From Lagenorhynchus albirostris (taxonomy: Eukaryota; Chordata; Mammalia; Artiodactyla; Delphinidae), in assembly GCF_949774975.1 (NCBI RefSeq), contig NW_026783597.1, forward strand, positions 496,001 through 560,000: 64,000 bases of DNA. The letters are read 5' to 3'. Positions 52,121 to 63,338 of the stretch are shown here, in pieces. The translations under genes were made by a program, and so were the position numbers. Numbering within the stretch: the stretch's first letter is position 1; each line of letters begins with the position of its first letter. The notes under the pieces were generated by a model, which saw nothing but the letters and a program-made list of their open reading frames with translations, did not search any database and was not told where the DNA came from.

Positions 52121-53700
52121 CTACAATGAAGTCTCACTTCCCCCCGGTCAAAAGGGCCATCTGAAAAAAGTGTAAAATCCAGAAAGGCAGGACAGGCCAT
52201 GGAGAACTGGGAGCCTTGTTATGCTGATGGGCGGGATGTAAATTGCCAACAGCCACTCGGGAGAAGTGTATGGTGTTTCCTGAAACATCTAAAAAACAAA
52301 GCAACAGAGCCTAGGGCACTTCCACTTATGGTCCTATAGCTTAGGGAAATTAAAATCAAAAAGACACAGCCACCCCAAAGGTTGGGACGGCTCTGTTTAC
52401 AAGAACCTGGTTTACGGTACAAGTTCAATATCGCAGAAAGTGAAAAATGGATAAAGAAGTTGTGGTACTTACGTACAATGCAGTATCACTCAGAAATGAA
52501 ATCTATGTCATCAGGCCCGTAGCAGAATAATGAGTGGATTCAGGTACGATGATTCTAACTGAAATAAGTCACACAGGAAAAGAAACATCATAAGATATCA
52601 CTAATACACGGAATGTAAACTTGGCTACACAGGAACTGAATTACAAAACAGAACAGGGTCTCAAATTTAGAAAACCAACTTATGCTTGCTTAAGGGGAAA
52701 GGTGAGTTGGGGTGCTGCATAAAACCAGAGATTGAAATGAGCACAGATAAAGTTCCTTAAGCCAAATATGGAATAGACAAGAGCTACTCCTTGCTCAACG
52801 AAATGGACTCAACACCCCATATTAAATGCCTAAGAGTGTACCTGACTAGGAAGTATCTTAAAACCTATGGATTGCTATGTCTCTGAAAGAGAATCAAGTG
52901 TGTGTACAGGGGCATAAACGCAGCAGTGATAGGATTGGAGAGGTTCGGTGAGCAAATGAAGACCCTTTGAAGTCATATTGCATGGTACCCATTCCACGGG
53001 TCTCAACTCTCCAGGTTTAAGGTATTCTTCCTTCAGCTAAAACATGCATGTGGAACCCAGAGTATGATCAACCGTGTGATCGGGAGACGTGTTCCAATAT
53101 GTCTCAGTTTTCGTCCCCTGGTACTCGGGTGCAACATTCCAGACGCTTTACTAACACTCTCCCGACTTGGAGAGTCAGTGCCTTTAACCTCCTGTTTGGC
53201 CCAGTTTGCAATTTCTGCGGAAGATGAACAGGGATAGGGAGAACCACTGAGAGACTAGCTGGAGGTGCCTGGACGGGCAAATTTAACTCTCATTTCCCAC
53301 CAGGAAGAGGAATTAACCAAAGGCTCAGCGTGCCGTGCCGGAACCAGATTAGGGCCTGAAGCCATCCTGCAGGGTTGCGGCCAGCTCACGAGAAAGCGAG
53401 TTGAAGAAAGGAGCTCAGGGGCACTGTAATTCACAAACCTGCAGAGTTATAAATGACAGCTATCGTCCAAAAATATACTGAAGTAAGGCTGCCAAGAGGA
53501 CTTGAAAGCGGGGTAGAATTGCAGGAAACCGATTTCAGGAGGTAGACTGGAATTGCATTTAAAGCATAGGAAAAGAGGCAGAACGTCCACAATGATGCAC
53601 TTGGCCAAAAAGGGCGTATGCGTTTTTTCCTGAATATATTCAGGATAAAACGCATACGCCCTTTTTGGCCAACCAAGCAAGCTTGCAAAGGAAATCTGCA
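52121..53700 (+). repeat. Satellite unit 34 (1,580 bp)
   Basis: Shares 'cactcagaaatg' and 'gcagaataatg' with unit 31. Private 'accactgag', 'ggaggtgcctgg' and a substitution at 53514 in the near-invariant segment. Palindrome 53601-53672 has one right-arm change ('caggataaaacg'), the same as in unit 32. Confidence 0.95.
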
Positions 53701-55278
53701 CTACAATGAAGTCTCACTTCCTCCCGGTCAAAAGGGCCATCTGAAAAAAGTGTAAAATCCAGAAAGGCAGGACAGGCCATGGAGAACTGGGAGCCTTGTT
53801 ATGCTGATGGGCGGGATGTAAATTGCCAACAGCCACTCGGGAGAAGTGTATGGTGTTTCCTGAAACATCTAAAAAACAAAGCAACAGAGCCTAGGGCACT
53901 TCCACTTATGGTCCTATAGCTTAGGGAAATTAAAATCAAAAGACACAGCCACCCCAAAGGTTGGGACGGCTCCGTTTACAAGAACCTGGTTTACGGTACA
54001 AGTTCAATATCGCAGAAAGTGAAAAATGGATAAAGAAGTTGTGGTACTTACGTACAATGCAGTATCACTCAGCAATGAAATCTATGTCATCAGGCCCGTA
54101 GCAGCATAATGAGTGGATTCAGGTACGATGATTCTAACTGAAATAAGTCACACAGAAAAAGAAACATCATAAGATATCACTAATACACGGAATGTAAACT
54201 TGGCTACACAGGAACTGAATTACAAAACAGAACAGGGTCTCAAATTTAGAAAACCAACTTATGCTTGCTTAAGGGGAAAGGTGAGTTGGGGTGCTGCATA
54301 AAACCAGAGATTGAAATGAGCACAGATAAAGTTCCTTAAGCCAAATATGGAATAGACAAGAGCTACTCCTTGCTCAACGAAATGGACTCAACACCCCATA
54401 TTAAATGCCTAAGAGTGTACCTGACTAGGAAGTATCTTAAAACCTATGGATTGCTATGTCTCTGAAAGAGAATCAAGTGTGTGTACAGGGGCATAAACGC
54501 AGCAGTGATAGGATTGGAGAGGTTCGGTGAGCAAATGAAGACCCTTTGAAGTCATATTGCATGGTACCCATTCCACGGGTCTCAACTCTCCAGGTTTAAG
54601 GTATTCTTCCTTCAGCTAAAACATGCATGTGGAACCCAGAGTATGATCAACCGTGTGATCGGGAGACGTGTTCCAATATGTCTCAGTTTTCGTCCCCTGG
54701 TACTCGGGTGCAACATTCCAGACGCTTTACTAACACTCTCCCGACTTGGAGAGTCAGTGCCTTTAACCTCCTGTTTGGCCCAGTTTGCAATTTCTGCGGA
54801 AGATGAACAGGGATAGGGAGAACCAATGAGAGACTAGCTGGAGGTGTCTGGACGGGCAAATTTAACTCTCATTTCCCACCAGGAAGAGGAATTAACCAAA
54901 GGCTCAGCGTGCCGTGCCGGAACCAGATTAGGGCCTGAAGCCATCCTGCGGTGTTGCGGCCAGCTCACGAGAGAGCGAGTTGAAGAAAGGAGCTCAGGGG
55001 CACTGTAATTCACAAACCTGCAGAGTTATAAATGACAGCTATCGTCCAAAAATATACTGAAGTAAGGCTGCCAAGAGGACTTGAAAGCGGGGCAGAATTG
55101 CAGGAAACCGATTTCAGGAGGTAGACTGGAATTGCATTTAAAGCATAGGAAAAGAGGCAGAACGTCCACAATGATGCACTTGGCCAAAAAGGGCGTATGC
55201 GTTTTTTCCTGAATATATTCAGGAAAAAACGCATACGCCCTTTTTGGCCAACCAAGCAAGCTTGCAAAGAAATCTGCA
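53701..55278 (+). repeat. Satellite unit 35 (1,578 bp)
   Basis: Four-A tract and 1 bp short: 'gcaaagaaatc' replaces 'gcaaaggaaatc' near 55269. Private 'cttcctcccgg', 'ggctccgttt' and 'gagagcgag'. Palindrome 55180-55251 is perfect. Confidence 0.95.
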
Positions 55279-56857
55279 CTAAAATGACGTCTCACTTCCC
55301 CCTGGTCAAAAGGGCCATCTGAAAAAAGTGTAAAATCCAGAAAGGCAGGACAGGCCATGGAGAACTGGGAGCCTTGTTATGCTGATGGGCGGGATGTAAT
55401 TTGACAACAGCCACTCCGGAGAACTGTATGGTGTTTCCTGAAACATCTAAAAAACAAAGCAACAGAGCCTAGGGCACTTCCACTTATGGTCCTATAGCTT
55501 AGGGAAATTAAAATCAAAAGACACAGCCACCCCAAAGGTTGGGACGGCTCTGTTTACAAGAACCTGGTTTACGGTACAAGTTCAATATCGCAGAAAGTGA
55601 AAAATGGATAAAGAAGTTGTGGTACTTACGTACAATGCAGTATCACTCAGCAATGAAATCTATGTCATCAGGCCCGTAGCAGCATAATGAGTGGATTCAG
55701 GTACGATGATTCTAACTGAAATAAGTCACACAGGAAAAGAAACATCATAAGATATCACTAATACACGGAATGTAAACTTGGCTACACAGGAACTGAATTA
55801 CAAAACAGAACAGGGTCTCAAATTTAGAAACCCAACTTATGCTTGCTTAAGGGGAAAGGTGAGTTGGGGTGCTGCATAAAACCAGAGATTGAAATGAGCA
55901 CAGATAAAGTTCCTTAAGCCAAATATGGAATAGACAAGAGCTACTCCTTGCTCAACGAAATGGACTCAACACCCCATATTAAATGCCTAAGAGTGTACCT
56001 GACTAGGAAGTATCTTAAAACCTATGGATTGCTATGTCTCTGAAAGAGAATCAAGTGTGTGTACAGGGGCATAAACGCAGCAGTGATAGGATTGGAGAGG
56101 TTCGGTGAGCAAATGAAGACCCTTTGAAGTCATATTGCATGGTACCCATTCCACGGGTCTCAACTCTCCAGGTTTAAGGTATTCTTCCTTCAGCTAAAAC
56201 ATGCATGTGGAACCCAGAGTATGATCAACCGTGTGATCGGGAGACGTGTTCCAATACGTCTCAGTTTTCGTCCCCTGGTACTCGGGTGCAACATTCCAGA
56301 CGCTTTACTAACACTCTCCCGACTTGGAGAGTCAGTGCCTTTAACCTCCTGTTTGGCCCAGTTTGCAATTTCTGCGGAAGATGAACAGGAATAGGGAGAA
56401 CCAATGACAGACTAGCTGGAGGTGTCTGGACGGGCAAATTTAACTCTCATTTCCCACCAGGAAGAGGAATTAACCAAAGGCTCAGCGTGCCGTGCCGGAA
56501 CCAGATTAGGGCCTGAAGCCATCCTGCGGTGTTGCGGCCAGCTCACGAGAAAACGAGTTGAAGAAAGGAGCTCAGGGGCACTGTAATTCACAAACCTGCA
56601 GAGTTATAAATGACAGCTATCGTCCAAAAATATACTGAAGTAAGGCTGCCAAGAGGACTTGAAAGCGGGGCAGAATTGCAGGAAACCGATTTCAGGAGGT
56701 AGACTGGAATTGCATTTAAAGCATAGGAAAAGAGGCAGAACGTCCACAATGATGCACTTGGCCAAAAAGGGCGTATGCGTTTTTTCCTGAATATATTCAG
56801 GAAAAAACGCATACGCCCTTTTTGGCCAACCAAGCAAGCTTGCAAAGGAAATCTGCA
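55279..56857 (+). repeat. Satellite unit 36 (1,579 bp)
   Basis: The left end is unusually variable: 'ctaaaatgacgtc', 'cccctggtc', 'tttgacaacag' and 'cactccggagaactg'. The rest is ordinary. Palindrome 56758-56829 is perfect. Confidence 0.95.
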
Positions 56858-58436
56858 CTACAATGAAGTCTCACTTCCCCCCGGTCAAAAGGGCCATCTG
56901 AAAAATGTATAAAATGCAGAAAGGCAGGACAGGCCATGGAGAACTGGGAGCCTTGTTATGCTGATGGGCGGGATGTAAATTGCCAACAGCCACTCTGGAG
57001 AAGTGTATGGTGTTTCCTGAAACATCTAAAAAACAAAGCAACAGAGCCTAGGGCACTTCCAATTATGGTCCTATAGCTTAGGGAAATTAAAATCAAAAAG
57101 ACACAGCCACCCCAAAGGTTGGGACGGCTCTGTTTACAAGAACCTGGTTTACGGTACAAGTTCAATATCGCAGAAAGTGAAAAATGGATAAAGAAGTTGT
57201 GGTACTTACGTACAATGCAGTATCACTCAGCAAGGAAATCTATGTCATCAGGCCCATAGCAGCATAATGAGTGGATTCAGGTACGATGATTCTAACTGAA
57301 ATAAGTCTCACAGAAAAAGAAACATCATAAGATATCACTAATACACGGAATGTAAACTTGGCTACACAGGAACTGAATTACAAAACAGAACAGGGTCTCA
57401 AATTTGGAAAACCAACTTATGCTTGATAAGGGGAAAGGTGAGTTGGGGTGCTGCATAAAACCAGAGATTGAAATGAGCACAGATAAAGTTCCTTAAGCCA
57501 AATATGGAATAGACAAGAGCTACTCCTTGCTCAACGAAATGGACTCAACACCCCATATTAAATGCCTAAGAGTGTACCTGACTAGGAAGTATCTTAAAAC
57601 CTATGGATTGCTATGTCTCCGAAAGAGAATCAAGCGTGTGTACAGGGGCATAAACGCAGCAGTGATAGGACTGGAGAGGTTCGGTGAGCAAATGAAGACC
57701 CTTTGAAGTCATATTGCATGGAACCCATTCCACGGGTCTCAACTCTCCAGGTTTAAGGTATTCTTCCTTCAGCTAAAACATGCATGTGGAACCCAGAGTA
57801 TGATCAACCGTGTGATCGGGAGACGTGTTCCAATATGTCTCAGTTTTCGTCCCCTGGTACTCGGGTGCAACATTCCAGACGCTTTACTAACACTCTCCCG
57901 ACTTGGAGAGTCAGTGCCTTTAACCTCCTGTTTGGCCCAGTTTGCAATTTCTGCGGAAGATGAACAGGAATAGGGAGAACCAATGACAGACTAGCTGGAG
58001 GTGTCTGGACGGGCAAATTTAACTCTCATTTCCCACCAGGAAGAGGAATTAACCAAAGGCTCAGCGTGCCGTGCCGGAACCAGAATAGGGCCTGAAGCCA
58101 TCCTGCGGTGTTGCGGCCAGCTCACGAGAAAGCGAGTTGAAGAAAGGAGCTCAGGGGCACTGTAATTCACAAACCTGCAGAGTTATAAATGACAGCTATC
58201 GTCCAAAAATATACTGAAGTAAGGCTGCCAAGAGGACTTGAAAGCGGGGCAGAATTGCAGGAAACCGATTTCAGGAGGTAGACTGGAATTGCATTTAAAG
58301 CATAGGAAAAGAGGCAGAACGTCCACAATGATGCACTTGGCCAAAAAGGGCGTATGCGTTTTTTCCTGAATATATTCAGGAAAAAACGCATACGCCCTTT
58401 TTGGCCAACCAAGCAAGCTTGCAAAGGAAATCTGCA
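56858..58436 (+). repeat. Satellite unit 37 (1,579 bp, edge-type)
   Basis: Five-A tract but 1 bp lost in 'gcttgataagg' near 57424. Marks 'aaatgtataaaatgcag', 'cactctggag', 'ccaattatgg', 'gcccatagcag' and 'aagtctcacag' are shared with the left part of unit 38. Palindrome 58337-58408 is perfect. Confidence 0.95.
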
Positions 58437-59292
58437 CTACAATGAAGTCTCACTTCCCCCCGGTCAAAAGGGCCATCTGAAAAATGTATAAAATGCAGAA
58501 AGGCAGGACAGGCCATGGAGAACTGGGAGCCTTGTTATGCTGATGGGCGGGATGTAAATTGCCAACAGCCACTCTGGAGAAGTGTATGGTGTTTCCTGAA
58601 ACATCTAAAAAACAAAGCAACAGAGCCTAGGGCACTTCCAATTATGGTCCTATAGCTTAGGGAAATTAAAATCAAAAAGACACAGCCACCACAAAGGTTG
58701 GGACGGCTCTGTTTACAAGAACCTGGTTTACGGTACAAGTTCAATATCGCAGAAAGTGAAAAATGGATAAAGAAGTTGTGGTACTTACGTACAATGCAGT
58801 ATCACTCAGCAAGGAAATCTATGTCATCAGGCCCATAGCAGCATAATGAGTGGATTCAGGTACGATGATTCTAACTGAAATAAGTCTCACAGAAAAAGAA
58901 ACATCATAAGGTATCACTAATACACGGAATGTAAACTTGGCTACACAAGAACTGAATTACAAAACAGAACAGGGTCTCAAATTTAGAAACCCAACTTATG
59001 CTTGCTTAAGGGGAAAGGTGAGTTGGGGTGCTGCATAAAACCAGAGATTGAAATGAGCACAGATAAAGTTCCTTAAGCCAAATATGGAATAGACAAGAGC
59101 TACTCCTTGCTCAACGAAATGGACTCAACACCCCATATTCAACGCCTAGGCATATACCTGACTAGTAAGAATCATAAAACCTATGGATTTATATATCTCT
59201 GTAAGAGAATCAAGAGTGTGTACAGCGGCATTAAAGCACTGAAAATCAGGTAAATCCCATAATAAAAATAAATTTCTTAAACAAAACACAAT
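58437..59292 (+). mobile_element. LINE-1 3' fragment with intact 3' tail (unit 38)
   Basis: The same LINE-1 fragment as in other units, but here it continues through 'gtgtgtacagcggcattaa', 'tgaaaatcaggtaaatc' and 'cataataaaaataaattt'. This follows the known end of cetartiodactyl L1 elements (the words before the poly-A tail). An AATAAA signal lies at about 59261-59266, followed by A-rich sequence to about 59292. The copy is 5'-truncated, and all frames are decayed. It shows where the LINE-1 ends and the flanking sequence begins. Confidence 0.85.
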
Positions 59293-59410
59293 TACAGTGA
59301 AATAGAGAGAAATACTTAAGTAATTCATTCAAGGCTTCTGATGCAACCTGCATTTACCACATCTACACCCAGAGCTGGGTGACACATAAGGCTGGACACT
59401 TGGGGCTCAT
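59246..59410 (+). repeat. Segment present only in the long unit
   Basis: About 164 bp with no counterpart in the other complete units. The left third is the LINE-1 tail. The rest, about 59293-59410 ('gatgcaacctgcatttacc', 'agctgggtgacacataagg'), is unrecognised and probably original flank. Short units join 'gtgatag' directly to 'gattggagagg' at this point. Exact ends are uncertain by several bases. Confidence 0.8.
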
Positions 59411-60179
59411 AAGTTTGGTGAGGTTCTGTGAGCAAATGAAGACCTTTGAAGTCATATTGCATGGTACCCATTCCATGGGTCTCAACTCTCCAGGTTTAAG
59501 GGATACTTCCTTCAGCTAAAACATGCATGTGGAACCCAGAGTTTGATCCACCATGTGATCGAGAAACATGTTCAAATGTGTCTCACATTTCGTTCCCTGT
59601 TACTCAGGTGCAACATGCCAGACGCTTTACTAAAACTCTCCCGACTTGGAGAGTGAGTGCCTTTAACCTCCTGTTTGGCCCAGTTTGCAATTTCTGTGGA
59701 AGATGAACAGGAATAGGGAGAACAATTGAGAGACCAGCAGGAGGTGTCTGGACGGGCAAATTTAACTCTCATTTCCCACCAGGAAGAGGAATTAACCAAA
59801 GGCTCAGCGTGCAGTGCCGGAACCAGATTAGGGCCTGAAGCAATCCTGCGGTGTTGCGGCCAGCTCACGGGAAAGCGAGTTGAAGAAAGGAGCTCAGGGG
59901 CACTGTAATTCACAAAACTGCAGAGTTATAAATGACAGCTATCGTCCAAAAATATACTGAAGTAAGGCTGCCAAGAGGACTTGAAAGCGGGGCAGAATTG
60001 CAGGAAACCGATTTCAGGAGGTAGACTGGAATTGCATTTAAAGCATAGGAAAAGAGGCAGAACGTCCACAATGATGCACTTGGCCAAAAAGGGCGTATGC
60101 GTTTTTTCCTGAATATATTCAGGAAAAAACGCATACGCCCTTTTTGGCCAACCAAGCAAGCTTGCAAAGGAAATCTGCA

Positions 60180-61759
60180 CTACAATGAAGTCTCACTTCC
60201 CCCCGGTCAAAAGGGCCATCTGAAAAAAGTGTAAACTCCAGAAAGGCAGGACAGACCATGGAGAACTGGGAACCTTGTTATGTTGATGGGCGGGATGTAA
60301 ATTGCCAACAGCCACTCGGGAGAAGTGTATGGTGTTTCCTGAAACATCTAAAAAACAAAGCAACAGAGCCTAGGGCACTTCCACTTATGGTCCTATAGCT
60401 TAGGGAAATTAAAATCAAAAAGACACAGCCACCCCAAAGGTTGGGACGGCTCTGTTTACAAGAACCTGGTTTACGGTACAAGTTCAATATCGCAGAAAGT
60501 GAAAAATGGATAAAGAAGTTGTGGTACTTACGTACAATGCAGTATCACTCAGCAATGAAATCTATGTCATCAGGCCCGTAGCAGCATAATGAGTGGATTC
60601 AGGTATTATGATTCTAACTGAAATAAGTCACAGAGAAAAAGAAACATCATAAGATATCACTAATACACGGAATGTAAACTTGGCTACACAGGATCTGAAT
60701 TACAAAACAGAACAGGGTCTCAAATTTAGAAAACCAACTTATGCTTGCTTAAGGGGAAAGGTGAGTTGGGGTGCTGCATAAAACCAGAGATTGAAATGAG
60801 CACAGATAAAGTTCCTTAAGCCAAATATGGAATAGACAACAGCTACTCCTTGCTCAACGAAACGGACTCATCACCCCATATTAAACGCCTAAGAATGTAT
60901 CTGACTACGAAGTAGCTTAAAACCTAGGGAATGCTATGTCTCCGAAAGAGAATCAAGCGTGTGTACAGGGGCATAAACGCAGCAGTGATAAAACTGGAGG
61001 GGTTCGGTGAGCAAATGAAGACCCTTTGAAGTCATATTGCATGGTACCCATTCCACGGGTCTCAACTCTCCAGGTTTAAGGTATTCTTCCTTCAGCTAAA
61101 ACATGCATGTGGAACCCAGAGTATGATCAACCGTGTGATCGGGAGACGTGTTCCAATATGTGTCAGTTTTCGTCCCCTGGTACTCGGGTGCAACATTCCA
61201 GATTCTTTACTAACACTCTCCCTACTTGCAGAGTCAGTGCCTTTAACCTCCTGTTTGGCCCAGTTTGCAATTTCTGCGGAAGATGAACAGGAATAGGGAG
61301 AACCAATGAGAGACTAGCTGGAGCTGTCTGGACGGGCAAATTTAACTCTCATTTCCCACCAGGAAGAGGAATTAACCAAAGGCTCAGCGTGCCGTGTCGG
61401 AACCAGATTAGGGCCTGAAGCAATCTTGCGGTGTTGTGGCCAGCTCACGAGAAAGCGAGTTGAAGAAAGGAGCTCAGGGGCACTGTAATTCACAAACCTG
61501 CAGAGTTATAAATGACAGCTATCGTCCAAAAATATACTGAAGTAAGGCTGCCAAGAGGACTTGAAAGCGGGGCAGAATTGCAGGAAACCGATTTCAGGAG
61601 GTAGACTGGAATTGCATTTAAAGCATAGGAAAAGAGGCAGAACGTCCACAATGATGCACTTGGCCAAAAAGGGCGTATGCGTTTTTTCCTGAATATATTC
61701 AGAAAAAAACGCATACGCCCTTTTTGGCCAACCAAGCAAGCTTGCAAAGGAAATCTGCA
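60180..61759 (+). repeat. Satellite unit 39 (1,580 bp, edge-type)
   Basis: Short form, with many private changes ('acagaccatgg', 'aacggactcatc', 'aagtagcttaaaacctaggg', 'ccagattctttac', 'ccctacttgcag'). Palindrome 61660-61731 has one right-arm change ('cagaaaaaaacg'). Confidence 0.95.
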
Positions 61760-63338
61760 CTACAATGAAGTCGCACTTCCCCCCGGTCAAAAGGGCCATC
61801 TGAAAAAAGTGTAAAATCCAGAAAGGCAGGACAGGCCATGGAGAACTGGGGGCCTTGTTATGCTGCTGGGCGTGATTTAAATTGCCAACAGCCATTCTGG
61901 AGAAGTGTATGGTGTTTCCTGAAACTTCTAAAAAACAAAGCAACAGAGCCTAGGGCACTTCCACTTATGGTCCTATAGCTTAGGGAAATTAAAATCAAAA
62001 AGACAGAGCCAACCAAAAGGTTGGGGCGGCTCTGTTTATAAGAAACTCATTTACGGTACAAGTTCAATATCGCAGAAAGTGAAAAATGGATAAAGAAGTT
62101 GTTGTACTTACGTACAATGCAATATCACTCAGCAAGGAAATCTATGTCATCAGGCCCGTAGCAGCATAATGAGTGGATTCAGGTACGATGATTCTAACTG
62201 AAATAAGTCACACAGAAAAACAAACATCATAAGATATCACTAATACACGGAATGTAAACTTGGCTACATAGGAACTGAATTACGAAACAGAACAGGGTCT
62301 CAAATTTAGAAAACCAACTTATGCTTGCTTAAGGGGAAAGGTGAGTTGGGGTGCTGCATAAAACCAGAGATTGAAATGAGCACAGATAAAGTTCCTTAAG
62401 CCAAATATGGAATAGACAAGAGCTACTCCTTGCTCAACGAAATGAACTTAACACCCCATATTAAACGCCTAAGAATGTACCTGACTAGGAAGTATCTTAA
62501 AACCTATGGATTGCTATGTCTCCGAAAGAGAATCAAGCGTGTTTACAGGGCCATAAACGCAGCAGTGATAGGATTGGAGAGGTTCGGTGAGCAAATGAAG
62601 ACCCTTTGAAATCATATTGCATGGTACCCATTCCACCGGTCTCAACTCTCCAGGTTTAAGGTATTCTTCCTTCAGCTAAACATGCACGTGGAACCCAGAG
62701 TATGATCAACCGTGTGATCGGGAGATGTGTTCCAATATGTCTCAGTTTTCATCCCCTGGTACTCGGGTTCAACATGCCAGACGCTTTACTAAAACTCTCC
62801 CTACTTGGAGAGTCACTGCCTTTAACCTCCTGTTTGGCCCAGTTTTCAATTTCTGCGGAAGATGAACAGGAATAGGGAGAACCAATGACAGACTAGATGG
62901 AGGTGTCTGGACGGGCAAATTTAACTCTCATTTCGCACCAGGAAGAGGAATTAACCAAAGGCTCAGCGTGCCGTGCCGGAATCAGATTAGGGCCTGAAGC
63001 AATCCTGCGGTGTTGCGGCCAGCTCACGAGAAAGCGAGTTGAAGAAAGGAGCTCAGGGGCACTGTAATTCACAAACCTGCAGAGTTATAAATGACAGCTA
63101 TCGTCCAAAAATATACTGAAGTAAGGCTGCCAAGAGGCCTTGAAAGCGGGGCAGAATTGCAGGAAACCGATTTCAGGAGGTAGACTGGAATTGCATTTAA
63201 AGCATAGGAAAAGAGGCAGAACGTCCACAATGATGCACTTGGCCAAAAAGGGCGTATGCGTTTTTTCCTGAATATATTCAGGAAAAAACGCATACGCCCT
63301 TTTTGGCCAACCAAGCAAGCTTGCAAAGGAAATCTGCA
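61760..63338 (+). repeat. Satellite unit 40 (1,579 bp, edge-type)
   Basis: Five-A tract offset by a 1-bp loss in 'cagctaaacatg' near 62678. Private changes are scattered ('gctgctgggcgtgattt', 'gccaaccaaaagg', 'aagaaactcattt', 'cacgtggaaccc'). A substitution at 63138 falls in the near-invariant segment. Palindrome 63239-63310 is perfect. Confidence 0.95.

Larger units (their letters stand above)
58437..60179 (+). repeat. Satellite unit 38 (1,743 bp, long form)
   Basis: The left part matches unit 37. From about 59135 it diverges and contains about 164 extra bases (about 59246-59410) that the other complete units lack, including the real LINE-1 3' tail. Ordinary sequence returns gradually from about 59750. 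Palindrome 60080-60151 is perfect. The length fits the 1.74-1.76 kb form I recall for non-delphinoid whales, so this unit may keep the ancestral layout. Confidence 0.95.

Noticed and set aside
59572..59913. Longer frames in divergent units (59572-59913 and 61506-61943, minus strand)
   Set aside because: They are chance openings caused by substitutions that remove stops in single decayed units.
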